From SAR324 cluster bacterium (GTDB lineage: Bacteria; SAR324; NAC60-12): DNA of 64,000 nt. Numbering within the stretch: the stretch's first letter is position 1; each line of letters begins with the position of its first letter. Shown here piece by piece: positions 46,475-56,036 of the stretch. The DNA lies in assembly GCA_028281495.1 (NCBI GenBank), contig JANQJU010000069.1:62001-126000 (forward strand). Reading direction: 5' to 3'. Under the pieces are notes generated by a model. That model did not search any database, was not told the DNA's origin, and was given only the letters and a program-made list of their open reading frames with translations. The translations under genes were made by a program, and so were the position numbers.

Positions 46475-49400
46475 ATGGCCAAAGATAAAAATGAAATCGT
46501 CGTGGTTGGTGCGAGCGAGCACAACCTCAAAAACGTCAGTGTGACCATTCCCCGCGACACTCTCACCGTGTTTACCGGAGTGAGTGGTTCTGGTAAATCT
46601 TCTTTAGCTTTTGATACCATCTTCAAAGAAGGACAACGGCGTTTTGTCGAGTCGTTGTCGGCTTATGCCCGCCAGTTTTTGGGACAAACCGAAAAGCCCA
46701 AAGTCGAACACATTGAAGGCTTGAGTCCTACCATTTCAGTGGATCAAAAAACGGTCAACCGCAACCCTCGTTCGACGGTGGGCACCATCACCGAAATTTA
46801 TGACCATTACCGTCTATTGTTTGCCCGCTTGGGCATACCGCATTGTCCACAATGTGGTACCGAAATCACCACCCAAAACCCCGACCAAATCACAGACCAC
46901 GCTTATATCGATGCTTTCGAGGAGCCTTGTTTGATCTTGGCCCCAATGGTCAAAGAACGGAAGGGCGAATATCGTAAAGAACTGGAAGAGTGGCATCGTG
47001 AAGGGTTCTTGCGTGCTCGGATCGACGGTGAAATCCGCCGGTTGGACGAAGACATCCAGTTGGATCGCTACTTCAAACATTCCATCGATTTGGTGATCGA
47101 CCGACTCACTCTCACGGCTAAGGAAAAAAGTCGTTTCACGGAAGGGGTGGAACAAGCTCTGAAATTGGCAGAGGGTTTGGTGCTGCTGCATTATCGGGGA
47201 CACGATCATTTATTCAGCCAACTGATGGCATGCCCCAGCTGCCAGATCGCAATTCCCGAAATGGAACCGCGTCTCTTTTCTTTCAATGCTCCCCAAGGGG
47301 CCTGTCAAACGTGCAATGGTTTGGGCACCGTCACGGTGTTTAATGAAACGAAGCTCTGTGACGGAGAAAAGTCGTTGGAAGACGGTGCCTTCCGATTCGT
47401 GACAGAACGCGGGAATATCTTGTTCACTCGGATCGACCAAGACCATTTTTCACTGCTGTATAAAAAGTTTGACATCGATCCACTGGTTCCGTGGAAGCAG
47501 CTCCCCAAACATCAACGTGATCTGATTTTACATGGCAATGCAGACATTCCGATAGGTATCTCCAATGTGTTCAAATATGGCTCTCAAATGCGCAAACGGA
47601 TCGTCAAGAAGGAGTGGCCGGGAGTCATTGCCATCCTCAAGTTTGTCAACAAATTTGTGAAAGCCGCCTTGGAGAAGTACCAAGAAAGCTTCCTGTGTGG
47701 AGACTGCAAAGGGCATCGGCTCAACCCCGTGGCACTGGCGGTGAAGTTTCATGACGAGACGATTGAAACGCTCTCGTTAATGTCGATTGAAGAGTCCTTG
47801 GAATTTTTCCACGGTCTCACGCTGAACGACAAAGAGCGGCTCATTGGGCGTGACATTTTCCGTGAAATCCGAAGTCGTCTGAAGTTTTTGAATGATGTGG
47901 GGGTGGGGTATCTAACTTTAAACCGTTCTGCGGCAACGCTGTCTGGAGGAGAAGGGCAGCGTATTCGCTTGGCATCCCAAGTGGGGTCTGGTTTGCAAGG
48001 GGTTTTGTATGTGCTGGATGAACCTTCGATTGGCCTGCATCAGAGTGATAACCAGAAACTCATCTATACTCTGCAAATGCTGCGTGATCGAGGCAACACG
48101 GTGTTTGTGGTCGAACATGACGAAGAAACCATTGCTGCCGCAGATCACATCATCGATATAGGCCCCACTGCTGGAAAACAAGGGGGGCATATTACAGCGC
48201 AAGGTTCTCTCCGCACGATCATTTCGGCTGAGAACTCGGTGACTGGTCAGTTCATGGCACGTCAAGAGAGAATTGAGCTTCCCGACAACCGGCGCCAACC
48301 AAACGGCACCCAACTCCAAGTGCTGGGAGCAGCGTTGCATAATCTGCAAGGCATTGACGTGACGATTCCCTTAGGATTGTTTGTAGCTGTTGCTGGAGTT
48401 TCCGGTTCGGGGAAGTCGTCTTTGATTGATGGTATTCTAAAAAAAGCGTTGTCGCAGCATCTTCACAACAGCAAAGACCAACCAGGGCCACATCGGCACA
48501 TCACTGGGATCGACCACATCGACCGGGTGATTGAAATCGACCAATCGCCTATCGGGCGTACCCCTCGGAGCAATCCGGCAACCTACACCAAAGTTTTTGA
48601 TGAAATTCGTAAACTGTTTGCTGCGGTTCCGGAATCCAAAGCTCGTGGTTACAAACCCGGACGATTCTCGTTCAATGTCAAAGGAGGGCGTTGTGAGGAC
48701 TGCCAAGGTGCTGGTGTACAAACCATCGAAATGCAGTTTCTTAGCGATGTGCAGATTCCTTGCGATACCTGCCAAGGCAAGCGTTTCAATGCCGAGACAC
48801 TCCAGATTTTCTATAAAGGCAAAACCATCTACGATGTACTGGAAATGACGGTCAATGAAGCCGCTGAATTCTTTGCTGCCCATCCAACGATCATTCGTAC
48901 CTTGAAGACATTGCAAAGTGTGGGATTGAGTTACGTTCACTTAGGGCAACCTTCCACGACGCTTTCGGGAGGTGAAGCACAGCGTGTGAAACTCGCTTCG
49001 GAACTGCGTAAAAAAGCTACCGGCAAAACTTTATACATCCTGGACGAACCCACCACTGGTTTGCATTTCCAAGATATCCGTTTGTTGCTCAGCTGTTTGA
49101 ACACCTTGGTTGATCAAGGCAATACCGTACTGGTGATTGAGCATAATCTAGACGTGTTGAAGGTGGCCGATTACGTTGTTGAACTTGGTCCGGGGGGCGG
49201 AAAATATGGAGGGAGTGTGGTCTGTCAAGGCACGCCAGAACAGATTGCCCAGCATGAGGAATCGTTAACCGGTCGATTTCTAAAACCAGTATTGGGAGAT
49301 CCCATGAATTGGATCGAAGTGGCGAATTCTCAGAAGAAACGAAAAGTCACAAATCGATCAGAGGTACGGAATATTCAGATCAAAGGCGCGTCCAAAAACA

Positions 49401-51907
49401 ATCTGAAGCATGTGGATATCAATATTCCTACTAACAAAATGACAGTGATCACGGGGGTCTCAGGTTCGGGAAAAACCAGCTTGGCCTTTGATACCATCTT
49501 TGCCGAAGGTCAAGCTCGTTATGTGGAATCGCTGTCGACGTATGCCCGTCGATTCTTAGGACGCATGGATAAAGCTCCCGTTGAATCGATTGATGGGCTC
49601 GCTCCTGCGATTGCCATTAGCCAAAAAACGAGCAGTCGTAATCCTCGCTCGATGGTAGCCACCACCACGGAAATTTATGATTATCTGCGTTTGTTGTATG
49701 CACGGATAGGGGACCCTCATTGTCCCCAGTGCGACCAACCGTTGGCAGGCTACACACCCACTCGTGCGGCGCAACACTGCATTGAAAATTATATCAATGA
49801 ACGGGTGGTCTTATTGGCCCCATTGTATCGTCCGGGTTCTCAAAAAATCTTGTTGCTCGATTCTCCAGATCATCTCAAACACATTGTCTCGAATCTGCGT
49901 CATGAAGGGTTTGTGCGGCTTTATATTAACAAAAAGCCGATTCACCTCGATGAGTGGGAAGAGATAGAACCCACTCTCAAGTTCACCCGCAAAACCCCGG
50001 TGGATTTGGTGATTGACCGCTTGAAGGTCGAAGATGCCGATCAGAAGCGTTTCGCAGAAGCCATTGAAGTGGCGTATCGCAAAGGGCACGGATTGCTTAA
50101 AATTCTATTTCCAGACCAAAACAATAAAACCGTCTTCCTGTCGGAAAAATTGGGTTGTGTGGCGTGTGACTTTTATCAAGAAGAACCCCTCACCCCTCGG
50201 ATGTTTTCGTTCAATTCGCATGTAGGGGCTTGTCCGACCTGCGATGGTTTGGGCATTATGCCTTCGCCTTATGGAAAAAAGGCCGACACGGTCTGCACCG
50301 ATTGTTCTGGGGAGCGACTCCAGCCAGAATATCGTGCGGTTCGGATCAATGGTCGGAGTATCATGCAATTTTGCCATTTGAATGTGGTGGAAGCTCAAAG
50401 TGAAGTCGGAGAATGGAAGTTGAATGCGAATCAACAGATTGTTGCTGAACAGCCACTCAAGGAAATCTTATCGCGTCTTGGTTTTCTACAAAATGTGGGG
50501 CTGAGTTATTTGAGTTTGGATCAAGCCTCTTCCACCCTTTCTGGAGGAGAAGCACAACGCATTCGATTGGCGTCACAAATGGGATCTGGTTTGGTGGGGG
50601 TGATGTATGTTTTGGATGAACCCACCATTGGATTACACCCGAGAGACACCGACCGTTTGCTCAATACGCTACAAGGGCTTCGGAAACTGGGCAATACCGT
50701 GATTTTGGTAGAACACGACCTCGATACCATCCGGTCGGCAGATCATGTCATTGATATCGGTCCAGGGGCGGGACATTATGGGGGGGAAGTGGTGTCGACT
50801 GGAAGTCCTAAACAGCTCGCTCGTTCTAAAAAATCGTTGACCGGTCAGTATTTGAGTGGACGCAGCCACGTGGCCATTCCCAATCAACGGCGTGCCATTG
50901 ATAAAATGAAGATGCTCACGGTCAAAGGGGCACGAGAGCACAATTTAAAAAATATCGATGTGGCATTTCCGATTGGTGTGTTGACTGCGGTCACTGGAGT
51001 GTCCGGCTCTGGAAAGTCGTCACTTGTGGTAGATATTCTTCAAAAAGCACTGCAAAAGAAACTGAACAAGAGCAAAGTGAAGCCGGGTGAGCACGATAAG
51101 ATCATGGGCCTGCAAGGTATTGATAAACTCATGATTATCGACCAGGAACCCATCGGCACATCCCCTCGTTCCAATCCGGCCACCTATACCAAATTGATGG
51201 AACCCCTGCGTACCTTGTTTGCGGAAATGCCAGAAGCCAAACGGCGGGGTTTTACCAAGCGCCGTTTCTCGTTCAATGCTTCTGAAGGACGGTGTCCGGC
51301 CTGCGATGGGCTAGGCCAAAATCAGATTGAAATGCACTTTTTGTCTGATGTATGGATTGAATGCGATGAATGCAAAGGACAACGGTACAATCGGGAAACC
51401 TTAAGTGTGACATTCCGAGGCCATACCATTGCCGATGTCCTTGCTTTGGAGATCAACCAAGCGGTGGAGTTGTTTCAGAATCAGCCGCGTATTCTCCGGA
51501 TTTGTAAAACACTTCAAGATGTTGGGTTGGGATATATCAAATTAGGTCAACCCGGTAACACTCTTTCCGGAGGTGAGTCGCAGCGGGTCAAATTGTCTGC
51601 GGAATTGGCCAAGCGCTCTACCGGAAACACGCTGTACATTTTAGACGAACCCACCACTGGACTTCATATTGATGACGTTGCTCGTTTGCTGAAAGTCCTG
51701 CACCGGCTTGCCAATGAAGGCAATACCATTGTCGTCATCGAACACAATTTGGATGTGATCAAAACAGCCGATTACATCGTTGACTTAGGTCCTGAGGGTG
51801 GGGATAATGGCGGTTCTTTAGTGGTTGCTGGCACACCTGAGGAAGTCATTCGTTGTGACTCCAGCCATACCGGACGCTTTCTCGCTCCACTCCTTCAGGT
51901 GTTATGA
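46475..51907 (+). CDS. uvrA: Tandem (fused) double excinuclease subunit UvrA
   Basis: 1810 residues made of two complete UvrA units (about 1-950 and 960-1810). Four Walker A motifs (GVSGSGKSS three times, GVSGSGKTS once), four signatures (LSGGEGQRIRLA, LSGGEAQRVKLA, LSGGEAQRIRLA, LSGGESQRVKLS) and paired Cys zinc motifs in both halves (CQTCNGLG, CEDCQGAG, CPTCDGLG, CPACDGLG) are visible. UvrA recognises DNA damage in nucleotide excision repair as a dimer; here the dimer could be within one chain. The first signature has Gly for the usual Ala. No frameshift or stop at the joint. Confidence 0.95.
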   Translation: MAKDKNEIVVVGASEHNLKNVSVTIPRDTLTVFTGVSGSGKSSLAFDTIFKEGQRRFVESLSAYARQFLGQTEKPKVEHIEGLSPTISVDQKTVNRNPRSTVGTITEIYDHYRLLFARLGIPHCPQCGTEITTQNPDQITDHAYIDAFEEPCLILAPMVKERKGEYRKELEEWHREGFLRARIDGEIRRLDEDIQLDRYFKHSIDLVIDRLTLTAKEKSRFTEGVEQALKLAEGLVLLHYRGHDHLFSQLMACPSCQIAIPEMEPRLFSFNAPQGACQTCNGLGTVTVFNETKLCDGEKSLEDGAFRFVTERGNILFTRIDQDHFSLLYKKFDIDPLVPWKQLPKHQRDLILHGNADIPIGISNVFKYGSQMRKRIVKKEWPGVIAILKFVNKFVKAALEKYQESFLCGDCKGHRLNPVALAVKFHDETIETLSLMSIEESLEFFHGLTLNDKERLIGRDIFREIRSRLKFLNDVGVGYLTLNRSAATLSGGEGQRIRLASQVGSGLQGVLYVLDEPSIGLHQSDNQKLIYTLQMLRDRGNTVFVVEHDEETIAAADHIIDIGPTAGKQGGHITAQGSLRTIISAENSVTGQFMARQERIELPDNRRQPNGTQLQVLGAALHNLQGIDVTIPLGLFVAVAGVSGSGKSSLIDGILKKALSQHLHNSKDQPGPHRHITGIDHIDRVIEIDQSPIGRTPRSNPATYTKVFDEIRKLFAAVPESKARGYKPGRFSFNVKGGRCEDCQGAGVQTIEMQFLSDVQIPCDTCQGKRFNAETLQIFYKGKTIYDVLEMTVNEAAEFFAAHPTIIRTLKTLQSVGLSYVHLGQPSTTLSGGEAQRVKLASELRKKATGKTLYILDEPTTGLHFQDIRLLLSCLNTLVDQGNTVLVIEHNLDVLKVADYVVELGPGGGKYGGSVVCQGTPEQIAQHEESLTGRFLKPVLGDPMNWIEVANSQKKRKVTNRSEVRNIQIKGASKNNLKHVDINIPTNKMTVITGVSGSGKTSLAFDTIFAEGQARYVESLSTYARRFLGRMDKAPVESIDGLAPAIAISQKTSSRNPRSMVATTTEIYDYLRLLYARIGDPHCPQCDQPLAGYTPTRAAQHCIENYINERVVLLAPLYRPGSQKILLLDSPDHLKHIVSNLRHEGFVRLYINKKPIHLDEWEEIEPTLKFTRKTPVDLVIDRLKVEDADQKRFAEAIEVAYRKGHGLLKILFPDQNNKTVFLSEKLGCVACDFYQEEPLTPRMFSFNSHVGACPTCDGLGIMPSPYGKKADTVCTDCSGERLQPEYRAVRINGRSIMQFCHLNVVEAQSEVGEWKLNANQQIVAEQPLKEILSRLGFLQNVGLSYLSLDQASSTLSGGEAQRIRLASQMGSGLVGVMYVLDEPTIGLHPRDTDRLLNTLQGLRKLGNTVILVEHDLDTIRSADHVIDIGPGAGHYGGEVVSTGSPKQLARSKKSLTGQYLSGRSHVAIPNQRRAIDKMKMLTVKGAREHNLKNIDVAFPIGVLTAVTGVSGSGKSSLVVDILQKALQKKLNKSKVKPGEHDKIMGLQGIDKLMIIDQEPIGTSPRSNPATYTKLMEPLRTLFAEMPEAKRRGFTKRRFSFNASEGRCPACDGLGQNQIEMHFLSDVWIECDECKGQRYNRETLSVTFRGHTIADVLALEINQAVELFQNQPRILRICKTLQDVGLGYIKLGQPGNTLSGGESQRVKLSAELAKRSTGNTLYILDEPTTGLHIDDVARLLKVLHRLANEGNTIVVIEHNLDVIKTADYIVDLGPEGGDNGGSLVVAGTPEEVIRCDSSHTGRFLAPLLQVL

Positions 51908-51949
51908 CTAACGTCAATTCAAAGGTGTTATGGCTAACGTCAATTCAAA
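51898..51949. repeat. 26-nt tandem duplication spanning the uvrA stop codon
   Basis: ggtgttatgRctaacgtc plus aattcaaa occurs at 51898-51923 (with the uvrA TGA) and 51924-51949, with one mismatch that changes the copied stop TGA to TGG. Confidence 0.92.
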
Positions 51950-52067
51950 AGTGCGAAGCAATCCATTAGGTAGATAAGAGCAATCAATTCTTTTTTGACA
52001 GAAAACTCGAAACAGGACTCCCAGATCGGATTCTTCTGGGAGGCTCCCTCCTTCTCAATAGCGGGAC

Positions 52068-53402
52068 ATGGCAGAAAAGCTTGCACAACGATCCGTCCGG
52101 GATTTGCCGGAAGTTCAAGACCCAGCGAAAGTATTTTCGTCGTTGCAAGAAGACTTGGATGCTTATCGTGCGATTACCAAGAAATTCCAATCAGAAGGGG
52201 CTGGGGCGCGTATCATGCGCCGGGCTAAGAAAATTCTGGTCAAGTCAAAGGCGGCAGAAGAAGAAATCTATGGAGAGGTGATTGCGAAGTGTTTTCCAGT
52301 CAAGAAAACTCAAGATTGTGTGAAAAGGCTCCGTCTTGACCCTTTGGATTCCGAGGCTCGGATTGGTCTTATCGAGCCCTTTGTGATGAAAGGGATCAAG
52401 GGCAATCTGATGGTATATCGACAAGTCGTGCTGCAAGCCATGCTGGAAGCCAATTCGCCCAAGCTGACATCCATGAAATTGAACCTCGCCTTAATGGCCC
52501 AACGTCGTTATTTGGATAAGTTGATGAGTTTCTTTAAAGAAGAACTCAATCAACTGCATGCGAAATTGACCGACGTGCAAGCGCGTTCGAGAAACTTGAC
52601 GCCTACCGATCCCACTGCTCCCCAAAATAAAGACAGCGATCCTTCCTCAAAAGATGACTCGGCATCCTCAAGAGCAGATAAGCAGCAGCCCGAGCGCTAT
52701 GCATCCAAAGAAGATGAAATCAATCGGCAGATTGATGAAACACGCAATAAGATCAACTTCCTCAAAGAATGCATGGGAATCGTCAAAGCCAAACAGTTGG
52801 GACAAAATTTGGAATTGGACCTCAATGAACTCGCGTCTTCGGGTGAAATTCCGAAAGAACAACTCACTACCATCATATCGCCTTTTTTAAGTGCAATGGC
52901 TGCCCTACCTTTAGCTCGATCCAATGCGGAATGGTTGATCAGCATTGTCAAAAAAGGAGCCCCTCGGATTCCAATTGGTGGATTTTATGAATCCCGAATG
53001 CATAGGGTTCGAAGTAAGGTCTTTTTTGTAGCCTACACTGCGGGCAATAAGAAACTTGCCGCCGAATGTGGAAAAGCGCTGTTTGCATCTCTCAACAGTA
53101 TCAGTGCGACGCTTACCATCGTCGGCAATCATCCGTCCTCTAAATTTGACAAAGCGTGTGTGCGGGAATATGGGATGATCACTCACATTGTCTACCAACA
53201 GTCTCCCCTCCTGGGTTTTGCACCCCCTTCCAATCATGGTGAAACGATGCAACGGGCCATTGAGCTATTACGCGAAATTGCAGAAGAACCCGGCGTCCCA
53301 GAGCTAATCAATGTGTTGGGCAAAAATCTGCTGAACCAACAAGGCATCGGTCAAAGTAGACTTGCGGCGAACCAATCTGAAGAAGATGCTGAGGAAGAAT
53401 AA
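52068..53402 (+). CDS. Unknown cytoplasmic protein, mostly helical
   Basis: A 444-residue protein that I do not recognise. It is helical and basic at the N-terminus (RIMRRAKKILVKSKAAEEEIYGEVIAKCFP). A coiled-coil stretch with a charged Ser/Asp-rich linker runs from about 160 to 235, followed by a folded C-terminal half (NAEWLISIVKKGAPRIPIGGFYESR). There is no signal peptide or membrane segment. It stands alone between uvrA and a convergent gene. Confidence 0.75.
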   Translation: MAEKLAQRSVRDLPEVQDPAKVFSSLQEDLDAYRAITKKFQSEGAGARIMRRAKKILVKSKAAEEEIYGEVIAKCFPVKKTQDCVKRLRLDPLDSEARIGLIEPFVMKGIKGNLMVYRQVVLQAMLEANSPKLTSMKLNLALMAQRRYLDKLMSFFKEELNQLHAKLTDVQARSRNLTPTDPTAPQNKDSDPSSKDDSASSRADKQQPERYASKEDEINRQIDETRNKINFLKECMGIVKAKQLGQNLELDLNELASSGEIPKEQLTTIISPFLSAMAALPLARSNAEWLISIVKKGAPRIPIGGFYESRMHRVRSKVFFVAYTAGNKKLAAECGKALFASLNSISATLTIVGNHPSSKFDKACVREYGMITHIVYQQSPLLGFAPPSNHGETMQRAIELLREIAEEPGVPELINVLGKNLLNQQGIGQSRLAANQSEEDAEEE

Positions 53403-53430
53403 ATCGGAATAGCTTTCATCGAGTGAGGAA

Positions 53431-53482
53431 CTCAATACCCTCAGCATGCGCTAGAAGGGGCTCAATACCCTTCATAGGCTAG
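53431..53482. repeat. Imperfect tandem duplication spanning the stop of the gene at 53462
   Basis: ctcaataccctcagcatgcg-ctag (53431-53454) and ctcaatacccttcataggctag (53461-53482). The second copy contains the minus-strand TGA at 53462-53464. Confidence 0.65.
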
Positions 53483-54394
53483 ATAGGTGTTGAGAAAGAG
53501 GAGAACTTTAGAAGAAAATTGAGGACCCCGTCGATATAAGAATTGCTGGGCGTCCGTATAGTTATCGAGGTGGGCGGATTTGTCCATTTTCAACTCGCCG
53601 TTGTCATCTCGAATGGGGGGAATTGCGGAAGTGTTTCCTTGATTCTCAATAGTTACTGGAATGTTGAAATCAATGACTTCAATTTCGGTGACCAAGCTCG
53701 AAGCGAGCAGGGTGAGTGGCAATTGATAAAGATACTCTACCAAATGAAATCCTACGAATTCTGCCAATGCTTGAATCCGCTCATTGTCCTGTGAGATGAC
53801 CCAGACCACAAAATCCTGGTGCAACTTTCGGAACAACGGATCTTCGGTATTGATTCCTTCCACTGAAATTGATCGGTTTTCGATATAGAGCGTTACCAGT
53901 TTTTGAAAAAATCGGAAGAAACTATCACCACCTAGCAGGTCTTTGTACTTAATGAATCGGGTTGAAAAATCGCTGAGTACTTCTCGTCCTAGCAAAAGCC
54001 GTTCAATACGCTTTTGAATGGCTTCGGACTGCTCCAACGCGGAGGCCAGCTCTTGGTTGCTGAGCTGGAGTTGTTCTTGGAGCGCGAGCGATTCGGTCAA
54101 ACGTTCGAGCACTTCTTGGTTTTCTGGCAGAATGGGAGGTGGGGGTTCTGAAAGCGAATCCGGGGGAGAAACTGCACTTGCTAATGCAGAAGTTTCGGAA
54201 GAGGCAGAAGATGAAGTGGAAGGCGAAGACGCCTCTTCGCCGGGAATTTCTGGGCTATTGAGACTGATTTCTAAGGAGTTGGATTGCTGCTTTTGCCACT
54301 GGTCGTACACCAGATAGCCACCCACAGCAAAAGCAACAAGAACCACGATAAAAATTATCGCAAATGGTGGCTGTTTTTTGGTGGAAGGATACAT
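53462..54394 (-). CDS. Unknown membrane-anchored periplasmic-type protein
   Basis: 310 residues: one N-terminal membrane segment (PPFAIIFIVVLVAFAVGGYLVY), a Ser/Pro/Ala/Glu-rich linker (about 35-92), a coiled coil (LTESLALQEQLQLSNQELA...) and a C-terminal helical domain with LLGGDSFFRFFQKLVTLYIENRSI. Such a layout suits an anchored envelope protein. It follows argG by 9 bp and is the last gene of the trxB-argG operon. Family not recognised. Confidence 0.72.
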   Translation of the reverse strand: MYPSTKKQPPFAIIFIVVLVAFAVGGYLVYDQWQKQQSNSLEISLNSPEIPGEEASSPSTSSSASSETSALASAVSPPDSLSEPPPPILPENQEVLERLTESLALQEQLQLSNQELASALEQSEAIQKRIERLLLGREVLSDFSTRFIKYKDLLGGDSFFRFFQKLVTLYIENRSISVEGINTEDPLFRKLHQDFVVWVISQDNERIQALAEFVGFHLVEYLYQLPLTLLASSLVTEIEVIDFNIPVTIENQGNTSAIPPIRDDNGELKMDKSAHLDNYTDAQQFLYRRGPQFSSKVLLFLNTYLAYEGY

Positions 54395-54403
54395 GCAGTC
54401 CTT

Positions 54404-55627
54404 TTAGCCCTTCTTGCGTTGCATCACTCGATGGTGCACTTTCAAGGGAAGCGCATTGAGTTTGATAAACCCAATAGCATCTTGTGGGTTGTAAGATCCC
54501 TGATCCGCTTCCATCGTTGCAATATTTTCATCGTATAAGGTATAGGGGGAACGCCTTCCAGTGACCATACAGTTTCCTTTATATAGTTCCAGTCGGACAG
54601 TACCGCTCACGTGAAGTTGTGTCTCGTTGACCATGGAAAGCAGAATACGCATTTCTGGACTAAACCAAAAGCCATTGTAGGCCAGCCTTGCAAATCGAGG
54701 CATGAGCGAGTCTTTCAGATTGATCACATCTCGGTCAAGTGTGATAGATTCCATCGCACGGTGGGCAATATGCAAGATCGTGCCACCTGGCGTTTCATAA
54801 ACCCCGCGAGACTTCATTCCTACAAATCGAGATTCCACCATATCCACCCGTCCAATGCCGTGTTGGCCTCCAATTTCGTTCAACTGAGTAAGAAGTTGTA
54901 CCGGAGGCATGGTTTCTCCATTTAACGCGATGGGCCAACCGTCTTCAAAATCAATCAAGACTTCTTGGGACTGTTCTGGAGCATCTTGGGGAGATTGGGA
55001 CAGCTCAAACATATCTTGACGAGGGGCTTGCCAAGGATCTTCTAGCATTCCCGATTCAAAGCTGATGTGCATTAAGTTTTCGTCTGAACTCCATGGTTGC
55101 TTTTTAGTTGCCTTCACGGGGATGCCGTTGGCAGCAGCGTAATCCAGGAGTTCTTGACGTCCAGGGTATTGGTTGAAGAATTCGGGCATTTTCCAAGGAG
55201 CGACCACATGAATATCTGGGTTCAAAGCGTAGTAGCCTAATTCAAACCGGACTTGGTCATTCCCTTTTCCAGTCGCCCCGTGTGCTACCGCAGTGGCTCC
55301 TTCTTGGGCTGCGATTTCGATCTGCTTTTTGGCAATCAAGGGGCGGGCTAAGGAGGTGCCGAGCAAATACGTGCCTTCATACAAGGCATTCCACTGAATG
55401 GAAGGAATGACATAATCGTTCACAAACTCTTCTTGAACATCTTCCATCAATACTTTAGAAGCTCCCGCTTTCAATCCTTTTTGGCGGATTTCCTCCAAAT
55501 CTTCGACCTTTTGGCCTAAATCCAAACACAAGGCAATGACATCATATCCATGTTGTGTCAGCCAATGCACGATCACAGAAGTATCCAAACCTCCGGAATA
55601 GGCTAATACTAATTTTTCTTTTGCCAT
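54404..55627 (-). CDS. argG: Argininosuccinate synthase
   Basis: A 407-residue argininosuccinate synthase; it joins citrulline and aspartate using ATP in arginine synthesis. The ATP-pyrophosphatase signature LAYSGGLDTSVIVHWL is at the start; GATGKGNDQVRFELGY and GRVDMVESRFVGMKSRGVYETPGG are also typical. The start lies 7 bp after the stop of the cold-shock-domain gene. Confidence 0.97.
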   Translation of the reverse strand: MAKEKLVLAYSGGLDTSVIVHWLTQHGYDVIALCLDLGQKVEDLEEIRQKGLKAGASKVLMEDVQEEFVNDYVIPSIQWNALYEGTYLLGTSLARPLIAKKQIEIAAQEGATAVAHGATGKGNDQVRFELGYYALNPDIHVVAPWKMPEFFNQYPGRQELLDYAAANGIPVKATKKQPWSSDENLMHISFESGMLEDPWQAPRQDMFELSQSPQDAPEQSQEVLIDFEDGWPIALNGETMPPVQLLTQLNEIGGQHGIGRVDMVESRFVGMKSRGVYETPGGTILHIAHRAMESITLDRDVINLKDSLMPRFARLAYNGFWFSPEMRILLSMVNETQLHVSGTVRLELYKGNCMVTGRRSPYTLYDENIATMEADQGSYNPQDAIGFIKLNALPLKVHHRVMQRKKG

Positions 55628-55633
55628 ACGTTC

Positions 55634-56032
55634 TCACTCATCCAATTTGCGTACATTTTTGGCGACTGGTCCTTTTTTCCCTTCGCTGATTTCAAATTCC
55701 ACACGGTCATTCTTATTGAGAGAACGGAGTTTACGACTTTGAATTTCTGTGCGATGCACAAATAAATCTTCCCCTTCGTCTTGCTCAATAAAACCGAAGC
55801 CTTTAGTTGGGTTAAACCACTTCACAATACCCGTTTTGCGGTCTGCGGTAGAACCCTCCGAAACTTTCCATGTGATCACAGCAACGCCCACTAAGGCGGC
55901 GACCACAGGAACGAGGTACAACCAAACGGTTTTTGTTTCACCGATCAGTTGATTCCACAAAAATACGATGATCAGGCCAGCGCCCCCTCCAGCGACTAGC
56001 CCGATGCCCCACTGCCTCCTCTTTTGTTGCAT
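55634..56032 (-). CDS. Membrane-anchored cold-shock-domain protein
   Basis: 132 residues. Two N-terminal hydrophobic segments (about 9-30 and 37-56: WGIGLVAGGGAGLIIVFLW and LYLVPVVAALVGVAVI) are followed by a complete cold-shock domain (TGIVKWFNPTKGFGFI with RNP1, DLFVH with RNP2, KGPVAKNV). It would place an RNA/ssDNA-binding domain at the inner face of the membrane. Unlike CspA it is tethered and long. Located between trxB and argG with 4-6-bp gaps. Confidence 0.9.
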   Translation of the reverse strand: MQQKRRQWGIGLVAGGGAGLIIVFLWNQLIGETKTVWLYLVPVVAALVGVAVITWKVSEGSTADRKTGIVKWFNPTKGFGFIEQDEGEDLFVHRTEIQSRKLRSLNKNDRVEFEISEGKKGPVAKNVRKLDE

Positions 56033-56036
56033 AGAA

